Shown piece by piece: positions 15,918 through 23,778 of a stretch of DNA of 52,145 nt. The stretch is from Methanothrix sp. Its GTDB lineage: Archaea > Halobacteriota > Methanosarcinia > Methanotrichales > Methanotrichaceae. A program made the translations under genes and the position numbers. Position 1 is the stretch's first letter; the number at the start of each line of letters is the position of its first letter. The notes beneath the pieces are model-generated. The model was given only the letters and a program-made list of their open reading frames with translations, made no database searches and was not told the origin of the DNA. Where the stretch lies: NCBI GenBank assembly GCA_028688175.1, contig JAQTYS010000001.1, positions 1 to 52,145 of the forward strand, given 5' to 3'.

Positions 15918-16093
15918 AGAAAAAGAATCAAGAGAAGGTTCTAAAACTGCTAAAAGAACTTGATTTGTATAAGAAAATAGAACCAAAGATTTTTTACAGT
16001 TTTAATGGTGAAGAACCAAAAGTGATACAGCAAGAATCATATATTCGAGTAAACGATGTTGTTGACTGGGGTGCTCTTATAAAAGAACTATAA
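15914..16093 (+). CDS. Hypothetical 59-residue protein
   Basis: Starts in an ATGA overlap with thyA. Basic N-terminal helix (KKKNQEKVLKLLKELDLYKK) followed by a beta-like C-terminus. Last gene of the nucleotide operon; it stops two bases before the convergent membrane-protein gene. Confidence 0.45.
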   Translation: MKKKNQEKVLKLLKELDLYKKIEPKIFYSFNGEEPKVIQQESYIRVNDVVDWGALIKEL

Positions 16094-16095
16094 AA

Positions 16096-16389
16096 CTATT
16101 TTTTTATAATATATTCCCAGAACTGCGATACACCAAACAGGATAGCAATTACCGCGCTGGTGATCCATGCATACCGAGAACGAATAGGTTTTTTTCGGTC
16201 AAGAAGAAGAGAAACTGTTTTGTTAAGTTCGGCAATGGATTGTTTGATTTCTGTTGTATCCTCGTGGATTTTGTCAATATCTTTTTTGTGGCTGCGGCAA
16301 TGCTCATTGAGTTGGTCTCTGGTTTCTTTTTGCATATCCCACAACATTTTAGGGCTGTATTCCCCTATTATTGGTGTTTCGCTCGTCAT
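16096..16389 (-). CDS. XhlA-like membrane protein (possible lysis accessory)
   Basis: 97 residues. A long charged coiled-coil segment (about residues 20-65) is followed by one C-terminal TM helix (AWITSAVIAILFGVSQFWEYII) and a KK tail. This layout matches XhlA-type haemolysin/holin-associated proteins. In such phages XhlA acts with a holin at the membrane. No endolysin is recognisable here, so a lysis role is only a suggestion. Confidence 0.5.
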   Translation of the reverse strand: MTSETPIIGEYSPKMLWDMQKETRDQLNEHCRSHKKDIDKIHEDTTEIKQSIAELNKTVSLLLDRKKPIRSRYAWITSAVIAILFGVSQFWEYIIKK

Positions 16390-16473
16390 GCAATCCCTAT
16401 TAATCGTTGCCTATGGATAAATGGTTAGTGCTAAAATGTTTTATAGTATTTGTTTTCTAAAAGTTATAACAAC

Positions 16474-16519
16474 AATTAAATACTATTACGACTAATATAG
16501 TATTGTAACAGGTGAGAGA
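16474..16519 (+). promoter_or_regulatory. Promoter, duplicate of the one at 12300
   Basis: TATA-like ATTAAATACT from about 16475, CTAATATAGTA at 16492-16502 and GGTGAGAGA from 16511. Bases 16489-16519 are identical to 12300-12330. A divergent TATA box for the minus-strand gene (ACTATAAAAC read on the minus strand, near 16440) lies beside it. Confidence 0.65.
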
Positions 16520-16521
16520 TA

Positions 16522-16749
16522 ATGGAAGACAAAAACTTTAAGAAAATTCAGAGCATGTTTGTAGAACTCAACACCATTCAAACCAGGATGGCAACAATAG
16601 CCAAAGAATGGGGAAATATGAACATTTATGACGAAGACGCAAAACAAGAAGAGTCAAAATTAAATGAGGAATTCGAAGATTTAAAGGTAAAAGAAACGGC
16701 ATTGAAAGAAAAACTTAACCCTTACCCCTTACCCCATTTAAAGTTTTGA
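16522..16749 (+). CDS. Hypothetical coiled-coil protein
   Basis: 75 residues, nearly all helical and highly charged (Glu/Lys), with heptad-like spacing between residues 10 and 65. It is a single-gene unit with its own promoter cassette. The C-terminus overlaps the convergent GGPGSG gene by 12 bases. Function unknown. Confidence 0.5.
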   Translation: MEDKNFKKIQSMFVELNTIQTRMATIAKEWGNMNIYDEDAKQEESKLNEEFEDLKVKETALKEKLNPYPLPHLKF

Positions 16750-17319
16750 CGGGTGGAATGTTTTTACAACATTTCCTCTATAATCCTTATCCTCTATATT
16801 TTTTGGTATTTTATATTGCATCACTCTCGTATCCTTCGCTGTATAATCTTTTCCAGTCATATATATGCTATTTTCATCCTCTTCTGTAATTTCACCTCCG
16901 AATACCCCGGCACTTCCAGATTGGAATCCTCCTTTATCAGGATTCATTTTAAATTCTGTCTGCCTTGTAATAATAACATCTTTATTATTATCGTCTATTG
17001 CTCCTTTTATAGCATTTACTTCAGTTTCGTCCCAGTTTTTATCACCTAATGCTGCATCGAGTTTTGATTCTAATTCGGGAGTTGCTCCAAACTCCGATTT
17101 ATCATCAATATATGTTTCACGCTTTGACTTTTCGATATCATCCTTCTTATCCTCTTTCTTTTCTCCTCCTTTCTTATCTTTGTAGTTATCTGGCCGTGCG
17201 TGGATACCACCTGACCCAGCCTGACTACCACCACGATATCCTGGTATACCCAAATGTCCCCAATTCCCTGAACCCGGTCCACCGAATTCTCTCAACCTGT
17301 CAGAATGTTTTAAAATCAT
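16738..17319 (-). CDS. GGPGSG-motif protein with unknown C-terminal domain
   Basis: 193 residues from the ATG at 17319. Residues 7-32 read DRLREFGGPGSGNWGHLGIP followed by GYRGGS, then a Lys/Asp/Glu-rich linker (about 45-75) and a C-terminal domain (about 80-193) that I do not recognise. The opening motif is shared with the proteins at 7714 and 18484. It is encoded against the surrounding virion genes and shares an AT box with the divergent gene at 17369. A virion-packaged effector is one possibility; a minor head protein is another. Confidence 0.55.
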   Translation of the reverse strand: MILKHSDRLREFGGPGSGNWGHLGIPGYRGGSQAGSGGIHARPDNYKDKKGGEKKEDKKDDIEKSKRETYIDDKSEFGATPELESKLDAALGDKNWDETEVNAIKGAIDDNNKDVIITRQTEFKMNPDKGGFQSGSAGVFGGEITEEDENSIYMTGKDYTAKDTRVMQYKIPKNIEDKDYRGNVVKTFHPSKL

Positions 17320-17368
17320 GTTGTAACCTGATATGATTTTTAAACTATTAATGCTAACTATTATCAAG
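17320..17368. promoter_or_regulatory. Divergent promoter with shared AT box
   Basis: ATTTTTAAACTATT (from about 17336) lies roughly 25 bases from the ATG at 17369 on the plus strand and, read as GTTTAAAAAT, a similar distance from the ATG at 17319 on the minus strand. Both transcripts would be leaderless or nearly so. Confidence 0.45.
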
Positions 17369-17557
17369 ATGCCCGCTAAAAAGGAACCTCCCCATTTGGT
17401 TTATGTTAAACAGCCGTCAATACAGCATAAAGACCCGTTTCAGACACAGAAACAAGAGAAAGATGCTGGGGATGTGCTGGAAAAAGCAACGACACGGTAT
17501 AGAGATAAAGTGATCGAGAGGTTGAAACAGGAGATGGGAGATGAAGAACCCAAATAA
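17369..17557 (+). CDS. Hypothetical small protein before the gp7-like gene
   Basis: 62 residues from the ATG at 17369, placed by the TATA box. The N-terminus is Pro/Lys-rich, the C-terminal half a charged helix (LEKATTRYRDKVIERLKQEMG). It overlaps the head morphogenesis gene by 17 bases and may be a cofactor of it. Confidence 0.5.
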   Translation: MPAKKEPPHLVYVKQPSIQHKDPFQTQKQEKDAGDVLEKATTRYRDKVIERLKQEMGDEEPK

Positions 17558-18272
17558 AGACATCATTAAGAAGATTACAGAGTTTGATGAGGATTTAGAC
17601 GATATAACCGAAACAGTCTATACCAGCGCAGAACAGGGATACAGGAAAGGGTTGATTGTAGGAGGACAGCAACTGAAACCTCTTGGCGTAGAAGTGAATA
17701 TGGGAGTAAAGACCAAAATAGAGGAATTAAAGAAGATACGGGCTGCAAATGAGAAATACATAGAGGGATGGGGAGAGAACATCAACAAGCAGGTATATGA
17801 TATCGTATGGGATGGAATAGAGTCCGGTAAATCTCTTAATACCATAATGGACGATATTATCAAGGCGACTGACAAATCTATCCTGCAAGCAAAAAAAGAA
17901 GCATCGGACATTGTGATAGACGCTGCGAGAAAAGGAGAAATCGACCTGTATCGTCAAGCCGGGGTTGGACTGTTCAGGGATATAGCAATCGTAGATGATA
18001 GAACGTGCGGCGTGTGTTTGGGGTTAAACGGGAGGATATACAAGGAAGGATTTGATGAACGCGGTGTGATTAACTACGATAATGGGAACTTTTTAACGGA
18101 TGACATCGCAGAACTTGCAGCAGAGAATGGGTTAGAAGACTGGATTAATCCAGAAGACGGAGCAGAAGGGCCGACTTATCATTCTCGGTGTCGCTGTAAA
18201 TTTGCTCCCGTTTTGACGTTTGAACAGTATAAAAACAAAGATGCGATTCAGACAACAATATCAGAAGTTTGA
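17541..18272 (+). CDS. Head morphogenesis protein (SPP1 gp7 / Mu F-like)
   Basis: 243 residues. Long helices (about 1-130) precede the conserved core: VDDRTCGVCLGLNGRIYKEG (from about residue 151) and YHSRCRCKFAPV (about 212-223). This Cys-His-containing core is the hallmark of the SPP1 gp7 / Mu gpF minor head family, which binds the portal and enters the procapsid. Unusually it is about 10 kb from the portal gene here. Confidence 0.8.
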   Translation: MKNPNKDIIKKITEFDEDLDDITETVYTSAEQGYRKGLIVGGQQLKPLGVEVNMGVKTKIEELKKIRAANEKYIEGWGENINKQVYDIVWDGIESGKSLNTIMDDIIKATDKSILQAKKEASDIVIDAARKGEIDLYRQAGVGLFRDIAIVDDRTCGVCLGLNGRIYKEGFDERGVINYDNGNFLTDDIAELAAENGLEDWINPEDGAEGPTYHSRCRCKFAPVLTFEQYKNKDAIQTTISEV

Positions 18273-18279
18273 TTCTTTT

Positions 18280-18435
18280 TTATTCCACCTTAACCCCTGT
18301 CCTCACGATTTCAACTTCCTCTCCCACCCATTCTTTAGGCAAATAAACCCTTCCCGTGTTCTCATGAGCCTTAACAACCTTAACAATCCGCTGGATTCCT
18401 TGGATTACATAAGCCATATGATCATAAATGGTCAT
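18280..18435 (-). CDS. DUF2080-like small archaeal protein
   Basis: 51 residues on the minus strand. The core VKVVKAHENTGRVYLPKEWVGEEVEIVRT closely fits the archaeal DUF2080 pattern (KVVKKxGNSGRVYVPKEWxGKxVxVI), a small AbrB-like swapped-hairpin DNA-binding type often found next to mobile elements. It is convergent with the gp7-like gene (8 bases apart) and has its own leaderless promoter. Confidence 0.65.
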   Translation of the reverse strand: MTIYDHMAYVIQGIQRIVKVVKAHENTGRVYLPKEWVGEEVEIVRTGVKVE

Positions 18436-18454
18436 TATTACACATTAGCCTTTC

Positions 18455-18483
18455 TAATACCTTTAAATACATAGTATTAGGCC
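18455..18483. promoter_or_regulatory. Divergent promoter around TTTAAATAC
   Basis: CTTTAAATACAT at 18461-18472 is a strong archaeal TATA box in both directions: about 24 bases before the ATG at 18484 (plus) and about 30 before the ATG at 18435 (minus). The plus direction starts the head and tail operon. Confidence 0.6.
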
Positions 18484-19848
18484 ATGCCACCCTCAATAGT
18501 CGCACGTATACGGGAGTCTGAACCCGTGCGCAGGCAGGCTAACAAGTTCGGGCCGGGCGTTTCTCCATCGTGGGACGCTAACGACCACGTAACGAAAATA
18601 GACTTTTCTGACAAGTTTAGCAGGGAAATGGCTGAAACTTGGTTGTCTGAACACGATTACCATGAGTTTACCGTTGAAGACGCTGAAATAGAAGAGAAAT
18701 CACGCACGTTTGGGTATCAGTTCGTAAATCTCGGCGGGAAAATCGAACATACACCAGAAGGCGGGCTTCGCGTGAAAGGGGTAAAACTCCTCGCTGCCGG
18801 GACATGGACGGACAGCGCGCAAAAAACCGCGTGCGAGTATTCGCCGGAAGTCCTTAAACAGTTCTCATCGAACTGGATAGATAACGCGATTTGGAGTAGG
18901 CATTTTGGTGGTGTCCCGAGAAACATCACTGAAAAGGTAGGAATCGTCGAGAATCAGCGGTATGAAAATGAGGCTGTGGTAGGAGATTTGTATTACCATG
19001 GACTCACCGGACAGTCGCGTGATACCATCGCCATGATTGATAATGGCCTGGCTAATTACGTATCTGTTGAGACGGTTTCAAAAGACAAATGGAACGTAGG
19101 CAAAAAGGTGTATCAGGCACAGGAACTCGGATTTACGGGACTGGCAACCGTTAATCAGGGAGCGTGCCGGGTATGCAAGATTCGGGAGAATGGGGGTCCG
19201 GGATCTGGTAACTTTGACCATGCGGGTATCCCCGGTCAACAGGGTGGGAGTGCCCCTGGAGGAGGTGGAGGTCCATCTATTGATCAAGAGACCGGGAGTC
19301 TTGTTGGTATCGTTTCTGGGAATCATTTCAACATGGATGAAATTTCTCCTCCTGATGGCCAGTTTCTCACATCAGAAGAGACAGAAGCGTGGGTTGAAGA
19401 GTCGCTGATTGATGGAATAGGAGATCCAGAGATTTATGGTGAAAATTATGCATCTGAACCCGAATCGGAATTTTCAGAGGGTGATCTTTTACAAGCGCTC
19501 GATGATGACACGGGAATGTGGATACCAGATTTTCAATCTGATGTATTAATTCCGGAAGATGCAATTGGGGCAGATCCATCGGAGCACATGAAAGATTATG
19601 ATGTGTCTGAAGTTATGGATTACATAAAAGATACGAAATCTGAAGGGGTTTTTGATACATCATATGATGGATGGAAGTCGCAGTCGAGTTTAGATGATGC
19701 CATCCGCGATCAGGCCGCATACCAACTACAAAAAGAGTATGATGTTGCCCGTTCATACAACGAAGCCCGAAAGGGGGATATAGAATCGGCAAAACAGAAA
19801 TACATTACTCTGGCACTCAATGCGTTTAGGAATGCAAGGAGTGGTTAA
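18484..19848 (+). CDS. Prohead protease-like protein with GGPGSG linker and extra C-terminal domain
   Basis: 454 residues in two parts. Residues about 90-235 look like a phage prohead protease: a His in IWSRHFGGVPRN, a Ser in ANYVSVET, and the closing LGFTGLATVNQGACRVCKI that matches the ExxGxSLV..PAC end of this fold. GGPGSGNFDHAGIPGQQGGS starts at residue 237, followed by a Gly-rich linker and about 170 acidic residues of unknown function. The next genes (scaffold-like, decoration, capsid) support a head maturation role. Catalytic assignments are inferred. Confidence 0.6.
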   Translation: MPPSIVARIRESEPVRRQANKFGPGVSPSWDANDHVTKIDFSDKFSREMAETWLSEHDYHEFTVEDAEIEEKSRTFGYQFVNLGGKIEHTPEGGLRVKGVKLLAAGTWTDSAQKTACEYSPEVLKQFSSNWIDNAIWSRHFGGVPRNITEKVGIVENQRYENEAVVGDLYYHGLTGQSRDTIAMIDNGLANYVSVETVSKDKWNVGKKVYQAQELGFTGLATVNQGACRVCKIRENGGPGSGNFDHAGIPGQQGGSAPGGGGGPSIDQETGSLVGIVSGNHFNMDEISPPDGQFLTSEETEAWVEESLIDGIGDPEIYGENYASEPESEFSEGDLLQALDDDTGMWIPDFQSDVLIPEDAIGADPSEHMKDYDVSEVMDYIKDTKSEGVFDTSYDGWKSQSSLDDAIRDQAAYQLQKEYDVARSYNEARKGDIESAKQKYITLALNAFRNARSG

Positions 19849-20445
19849 ATGGATAAAGAATCCAGAAAAACAAAGATATCTCAAGCGAAGGAAAGAATAC
19901 TTTCAAAGCGCGGAGAGGAAACCATCAGAGAGGATGAAACTCTAAAAACGAGTGATTCTCTTGATGGACTGAAAGATAAGATTCGTTCTGGGTTGAGAGT
20001 AGGATCTGGAACCACGATGGAAGGGCCTTATATTATTGCCATATTCCCCGATCAGGTGGTATATGAGCAATATTACGGGGGGACTTCTAACCAATACCGG
20101 ATACCTTACCAGATTGATGGGGAAACTGTCACATTTGGAACGGCAGTCCCGGTAGAAGTGGCTTACCAGGACATCGAACCAGAACAGAAAACTGGAGCAT
20201 TTGAGGAAGACATGGATTCTAAAGAATTTGAAGAGAAACTCGAATCGGTAAGAAAAGAGTTCTCTGAAAAACTTGAGGCAGCCGAGGTTGTAAACAAAGA
20301 ACTCGCTGCAAAGATTGAAGCGATTGAGAAAACTCCTACCCCTCCGAAAAGTGCGGGCGGGATTGTAGAGGAATCAAAAGAACTCGAATCCGTTCCTATG
20401 GTCACATTTGACCGTAAGACCGGAGTTATTAGCCGGAGGGTATAA
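19849..20445 (+). CDS. Scaffold-like protein
   Basis: 198 residues. The central segment GPYIIAIFPDQVVYEQYYGG...YRIPYQIDGETVTFGTAVPVEV (about 60-108) resembles a small beta domain often fused to protease or scaffold proteins of phages. Residues about 120-165 form a Glu/Lys coiled coil as in scaffolds. ATG follows the previous stop directly. Position just before the capsid genes fits. Confidence 0.6.
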   Translation: MDKESRKTKISQAKERILSKRGEETIREDETLKTSDSLDGLKDKIRSGLRVGSGTTMEGPYIIAIFPDQVVYEQYYGGTSNQYRIPYQIDGETVTFGTAVPVEVAYQDIEPEQKTGAFEEDMDSKEFEEKLESVRKEFSEKLEAAEVVNKELAAKIEAIEKTPTPPKSAGGIVEESKELESVPMVTFDRKTGVISRRV

Positions 20446-20447
20446 TT

Positions 20448-20927
20448 ATGGCAGATATTTCAACTTTTCCAACCAAGGCGACGCTCACTTCAGGCGACGC
20501 AAGCCTGATTCAGACTCCAATGGGGCCTACTCGGAAGTTCGTGGCGGCTGCTGCTCTAAAAGCAGGAATGATCGTTATTTACGGATCGACTCCCGGAGAA
20601 GTTACTCCCGCAGTAGGAGCACTTACCGAGCGTGTTGCCGGGTATGTGGCAGAAGATTACGATTCGGGTGCAGATTGTCTCGTTTGGATGCCTGGAAACA
20701 TTGTCAAGGTGGTAAATTTCAGCACGAGTGTTGCAATTACCCAGGGTCAGTGGCTTCAGACAAACGACAACGCGATCACAGGAACCGTTAATGCAATCGA
20801 TTTCACCGAAGGCGCGACTGCTACCCAGTGCCTGAACACTGTCGGATACGCAATTGAACCGATTGCCGTGTCCAGTTACGGGTATGTTTATTTGACTACT
20901 CCAGTCGTAACGGTGCCAGAATCATAA
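20448..20927 (+). CDS. Capsid decoration protein (DUF2190-like)
   Basis: 159 residues, Gly/Ala/Thr/Val-rich beta protein with AAALKAGMIVIYGSTPGEVTPA and VAGYVAEDYDSGADCLVWMPG, which resembles the DUF2190 decoration family found next to HK97-type capsid genes. It would cap capsomers and stabilise the head. Confidence 0.65.
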   Translation: MADISTFPTKATLTSGDASLIQTPMGPTRKFVAAAALKAGMIVIYGSTPGEVTPAVGALTERVAGYVAEDYDSGADCLVWMPGNIVKVVNFSTSVAITQGQWLQTNDNAITGTVNAIDFTEGATATQCLNTVGYAIEPIAVSSYGYVYLTTPVVTVPES

Positions 20928-20940
20928 GGAGGTAAAAACA

Positions 20941-21951
20941 ATGACTAATGACACTTTCCACGGTGTAAAAGCGCTGTCTATGTATCTGGCATATGATTAC
21001 GCAGATAACAAGGACAAGCACCAGATTCTCAACTCCATCCCTACCAGGGAAATGCACGCATACCTTGAAGGGGACGAGATTAAGACTGCAAATGTGAGAG
21101 AACTGCTCATTTCCGGGTCTGTTCAGGATACCACGCTCATTCAGACGGAATTTTATAATACCGTCATGCAGGGCGCTGAACCAATGCAGTGTATGAGGCG
21201 GTTCCTTCCGACGATCAACCTGTCTACTGGAAACACGCTGTCTATTCCGGTCAGTTCTGCCGGTGCTTATGCCGACGATGTTCTTGAAGGGCAGGATATT
21301 ACTCCGAAAAATGCGGGGTATGAACCAGTAACCATCACGGTTGGTAAGATCGGAGACGCTCCGCTTATCACTGATGAAATGGTTGCAGACTCTTCATACG
21401 GGCTTATTGCTCTGGAAGTCGCGAAGTCCGGCCGCCGGGTAGAGAACAAATTTAACAGGAACGTTCTGGCTGTCATCCTTGGAGCAAGCGGGCTTCAGAC
21501 GCACGATACCACGGGTAGCAATCAGGGAGTTGCGGCTGTGGCAGAGGCAAAGGCTAAAGTTGCTGACTACAACTGGCTGGCTGACAAACTCGTTGCTCAC
21601 CCACGGCTCGGCGCAAAACTGCTCACCGAATCGTTCCCGAACGTAAACTACAGCGGATACAATGCCGATGCAGTTAGAACCGGGTCAATCGGAACCCAAA
21701 TCCTTGGGCTTGACTATATGGAAACGTCAGTGAACCCACTGGCAACTGGAAAGACCTGGGGATACAGTTCAGACGGTTATTATGGCGGGATTGTCGCTGA
21801 TGCCATGAACCTTGGCGCGACTGTAATTCGGAATGATATCCAGGTAGAAAACTTCCGTGACCCAATCAAACAGATTCAGGGCGCCACCACCACGATGAGG
21901 TTTAAAGCAGGGATTATCAACGCGACCGCGGGATGCGCAATTATCTACTAA
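20941..21951 (+). CDS. Major capsid protein (HK97 fold)
   Basis: 336 residues, preceded by a strong AAGGAGGT ribosome binding site as expected for an abundant protein. The sequence shows an E-loop/P-domain region (LSIPVSSAGAYADDVLEGQDI), the spine helix (GLIALEVAKSGRRVENKFNRNVLAVIL) and the A-domain end (ETSVNPLATGKTWGYSSDGYYGG...IRNDIQVENFRDP). Location between decoration and connector genes fits. Confidence 0.85.
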   Translation: MTNDTFHGVKALSMYLAYDYADNKDKHQILNSIPTREMHAYLEGDEIKTANVRELLISGSVQDTTLIQTEFYNTVMQGAEPMQCMRRFLPTINLSTGNTLSIPVSSAGAYADDVLEGQDITPKNAGYEPVTITVGKIGDAPLITDEMVADSSYGLIALEVAKSGRRVENKFNRNVLAVILGASGLQTHDTTGSNQGVAAVAEAKAKVADYNWLADKLVAHPRLGAKLLTESFPNVNYSGYNADAVRTGSIGTQILGLDYMETSVNPLATGKTWGYSSDGYYGGIVADAMNLGATVIRNDIQVENFRDPIKQIQGATTTMRFKAGIINATAGCAIIY

Positions 21952-21966
21952 ACGAGGTAACAAAAC

Positions 21967-22149
21967 ATGGTTTTGAGTTCGATGTCTGCCCCATGCATGT
22001 CAGGACAGTTAAATAGAGACATAAACACGGCTGAAATGGATGAAACGCTTCTCAACAAAAAAGTGTATTCTGTTCCTGTTCAGCCGGTCGATCTCCTGAC
22101 TGACACTGACAAAACGGTGGACATTCGACTCATCCAAGGGAGGAAATAG
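21967..22149 (+). CDS. Hypothetical small head protein
   Basis: 60 residues between the capsid and connector genes. Its TAG stop is immediately followed in the same frame by the ATG of the next gene. The C-terminal half (VYSVPVQPVDLLTDTDKTVDIRLIQGRK) is beta-like. Possibly a head-tail joining accessory. Confidence 0.5.
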   Translation: MVLSSMSAPCMSGQLNRDINTAEMDETLLNKKVYSVPVQPVDLLTDTDKTVDIRLIQGRK

Positions 22150-22503
22150 ATGGTAGCAAGGGTAGACAGAGATGATTTCATAGCATTGACGGGAACATCC
22201 TTGTCTACTACCATTGTTGATAAACTGCTTGAAGCGGCTGACAGGGCGGTCAACACGGAAACCGAACGACTCGGGAATCCGAGCATTTCAGAATCCACTC
22301 TGTATGATGCCTCTATGCTTTTTGCGAAAGCAATGCTTGCTGACCTGTGTAGACTCGATGGGACTTTTGATGTGTCTACGAATGGTTATTCGCATAAAGG
22401 GAACACAGAATCGATGATTACAGGATACAGAGACGAGGCAAAATCAATTATCAAGAACGAAGCACGAGTAAACGCAGTTTGGTTACAGAAGGCTAATAGA
22501 TGA
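22150..22503 (+). CDS. Head-tail connector (HK97 gp6-like)
   Basis: 117 residues, almost all helical (TTIVDKLLEAADRAVNTETERLG, YDASMLFAKAMLADLCRL). Size, helical character and location after the major capsid gene match the gp6/gp15 adaptor family that binds the portal. Assignment leans on synteny. Confidence 0.55.
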   Translation: MVARVDRDDFIALTGTSLSTTIVDKLLEAADRAVNTETERLGNPSISESTLYDASMLFAKAMLADLCRLDGTFDVSTNGYSHKGNTESMITGYRDEAKSIIKNEARVNAVWLQKANR

Positions 22504-22844
22504 CTTACCCGGCTGCTCTCCTATGTCATGACGCTAACCTGCAAACGAGCATTACGGCAGGAACCGCTAACGATTGGGGAGCAGGGGCAGGAACGCCGGT
22601 TTATACTGCGATAAAGTGCAGGTTTGGAACGCCACGGGAAACATACAACCTCCATGATTCGGGGGAACGGTTGGTTAAATCTCCGGTATGCATTGTCCCT
22701 GCCGGAACTGCTGCCACTGTGGGAACCAAACTCGTAGGGGTAACGGCTCCGTTTAACAAAACATACGTCATTAAAGCGGTAAATCCTGCATTGCTGGCAT
22801 CATCGATATCTCATCTGGTATTATCAATCGAGGCGGTAGAGTAA
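22500..22844 (+). CDS. Head closure protein-like
   Basis: 114 residues, beta-rich, four-base overlap with the adaptor gene. The pattern (RETYNLHDSGERLVKSPVCIVPAG ... GVTAPFNKTYVIKAVNPA) resembles SPP1 gp16-like stoppers. Position between adaptor and gp10-like proteins supports this. Confidence 0.5.
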   Translation: MTYPAALLCHDANLQTSITAGTANDWGAGAGTPVYTAIKCRFGTPRETYNLHDSGERLVKSPVCIVPAGTAATVGTKLVGVTAPFNKTYVIKAVNPALLASSISHLVLSIEAVE

Positions 22845-23347
22845 TGGCGGGTATCCGGGTGACTGGCATTTCTGACGTTATAAAGGCTCTGAACGACCTG
22901 AAACCTACACGGGAAGAGGCAATCAGTATCCTGACCAAAGCAGCGAATCCGGTATGGAAATCTATGAAACAGAAAGCGCCTGTTGATAAGGCCGTTCTCC
23001 AGAAAGCGATTGTCATTAAAGACATATCAGAAACTGGGATGATTCAGATCGGCATCGGTGTATTTGATCCTGATGTTGTAAAATACGCTATATACCAAGA
23101 GTTTGGAACCGGGAAGTATGCCACTGGCCCGGGCGGTAGTAGGGCAAAACGTATTCCGTGGTTATGGAAGGTAACGTCTCAAAAATGGGCTGATATTTTC
23201 GGGATAGAAGTCGGCCAAACCGTTTTATGGTATGGTAATCACCCTCACCCATTCGTTCGGCCAGCATGGGATGAGGAACTGGAAAACGTTAGGAAACTCA
23301 TCGTAAAAGGGATTTCTGATACGATTGTCAAGAGGCAAACGCCATGA
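22844..23347 (+). CDS. HK97 gp10-like neck/tail protein
   Basis: 167 residues. ISDVIKALNDLKPTREEAISILTKAANPVWKSMKQKAP followed by YAIYQEFGTGKYATGPGG and HPFVRPAWDEELENVRKLI are the hallmarks of the HK97 gp10 family, which helps join tail to head. Confidence 0.75.
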   Translation: MAGIRVTGISDVIKALNDLKPTREEAISILTKAANPVWKSMKQKAPVDKAVLQKAIVIKDISETGMIQIGIGVFDPDVVKYAIYQEFGTGKYATGPGGSRAKRIPWLWKVTSQKWADIFGIEVGQTVLWYGNHPHPFVRPAWDEELENVRKLIVKGISDTIVKRQTP

Positions 23348-23772
23348 TTACGGGTATGATTCGGTCAAAACTACTGGCAACGTCAGCGGTTACTGATATC
23401 GTATCAACCCGGATTTATGTTGATGATATCCCGGATCCTGCCACTCTCCCGGCAATAAGCATCTCAAAAGCCTCTTTTGTCCCTAACAAGGAGGTAGGAA
23501 AGAAAAAGTTTGAACGTATCCTTGTATCGTGCTGGGCTGAACCCGGCAACCCAAAAAACCCGGCAGTAGTAGAATCCGTAGCGGCTGCGGTAAGAGCCGT
23601 ATTTGACATTCCACGGTGTAATTTCGCTCCGTATAGGCTAACATCATCGGTATCTGCCACTGCATACGATGTAACATCGTCACATTGCAGGGGAGGATTC
23701 CGATTGATTGACCCGACTACGGGATGGTATCACATACCAGTGGATTTAGAGATTGATTATAACGAGGTTTAA
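23344..23772 (+). CDS. Tail terminator/completion protein
   Basis: 142 residues with MIRSKLLATSAVTDIVSTRIYVDDIPDPATLPAISISKAS and ILVSCWAEPG...VVESVAAAVRAVFD, typical of the lambda gpU/DUF3168-like terminators that cap the tail tube. Located just before the tail tube gene. Confidence 0.65.
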   Translation: MITGMIRSKLLATSAVTDIVSTRIYVDDIPDPATLPAISISKASFVPNKEVGKKKFERILVSCWAEPGNPKNPAVVESVAAAVRAVFDIPRCNFAPYRLTSSVSATAYDVTSSHCRGGFRLIDPTTGWYHIPVDLEIDYNEV

Positions 23773-23778
23773 AAAACT

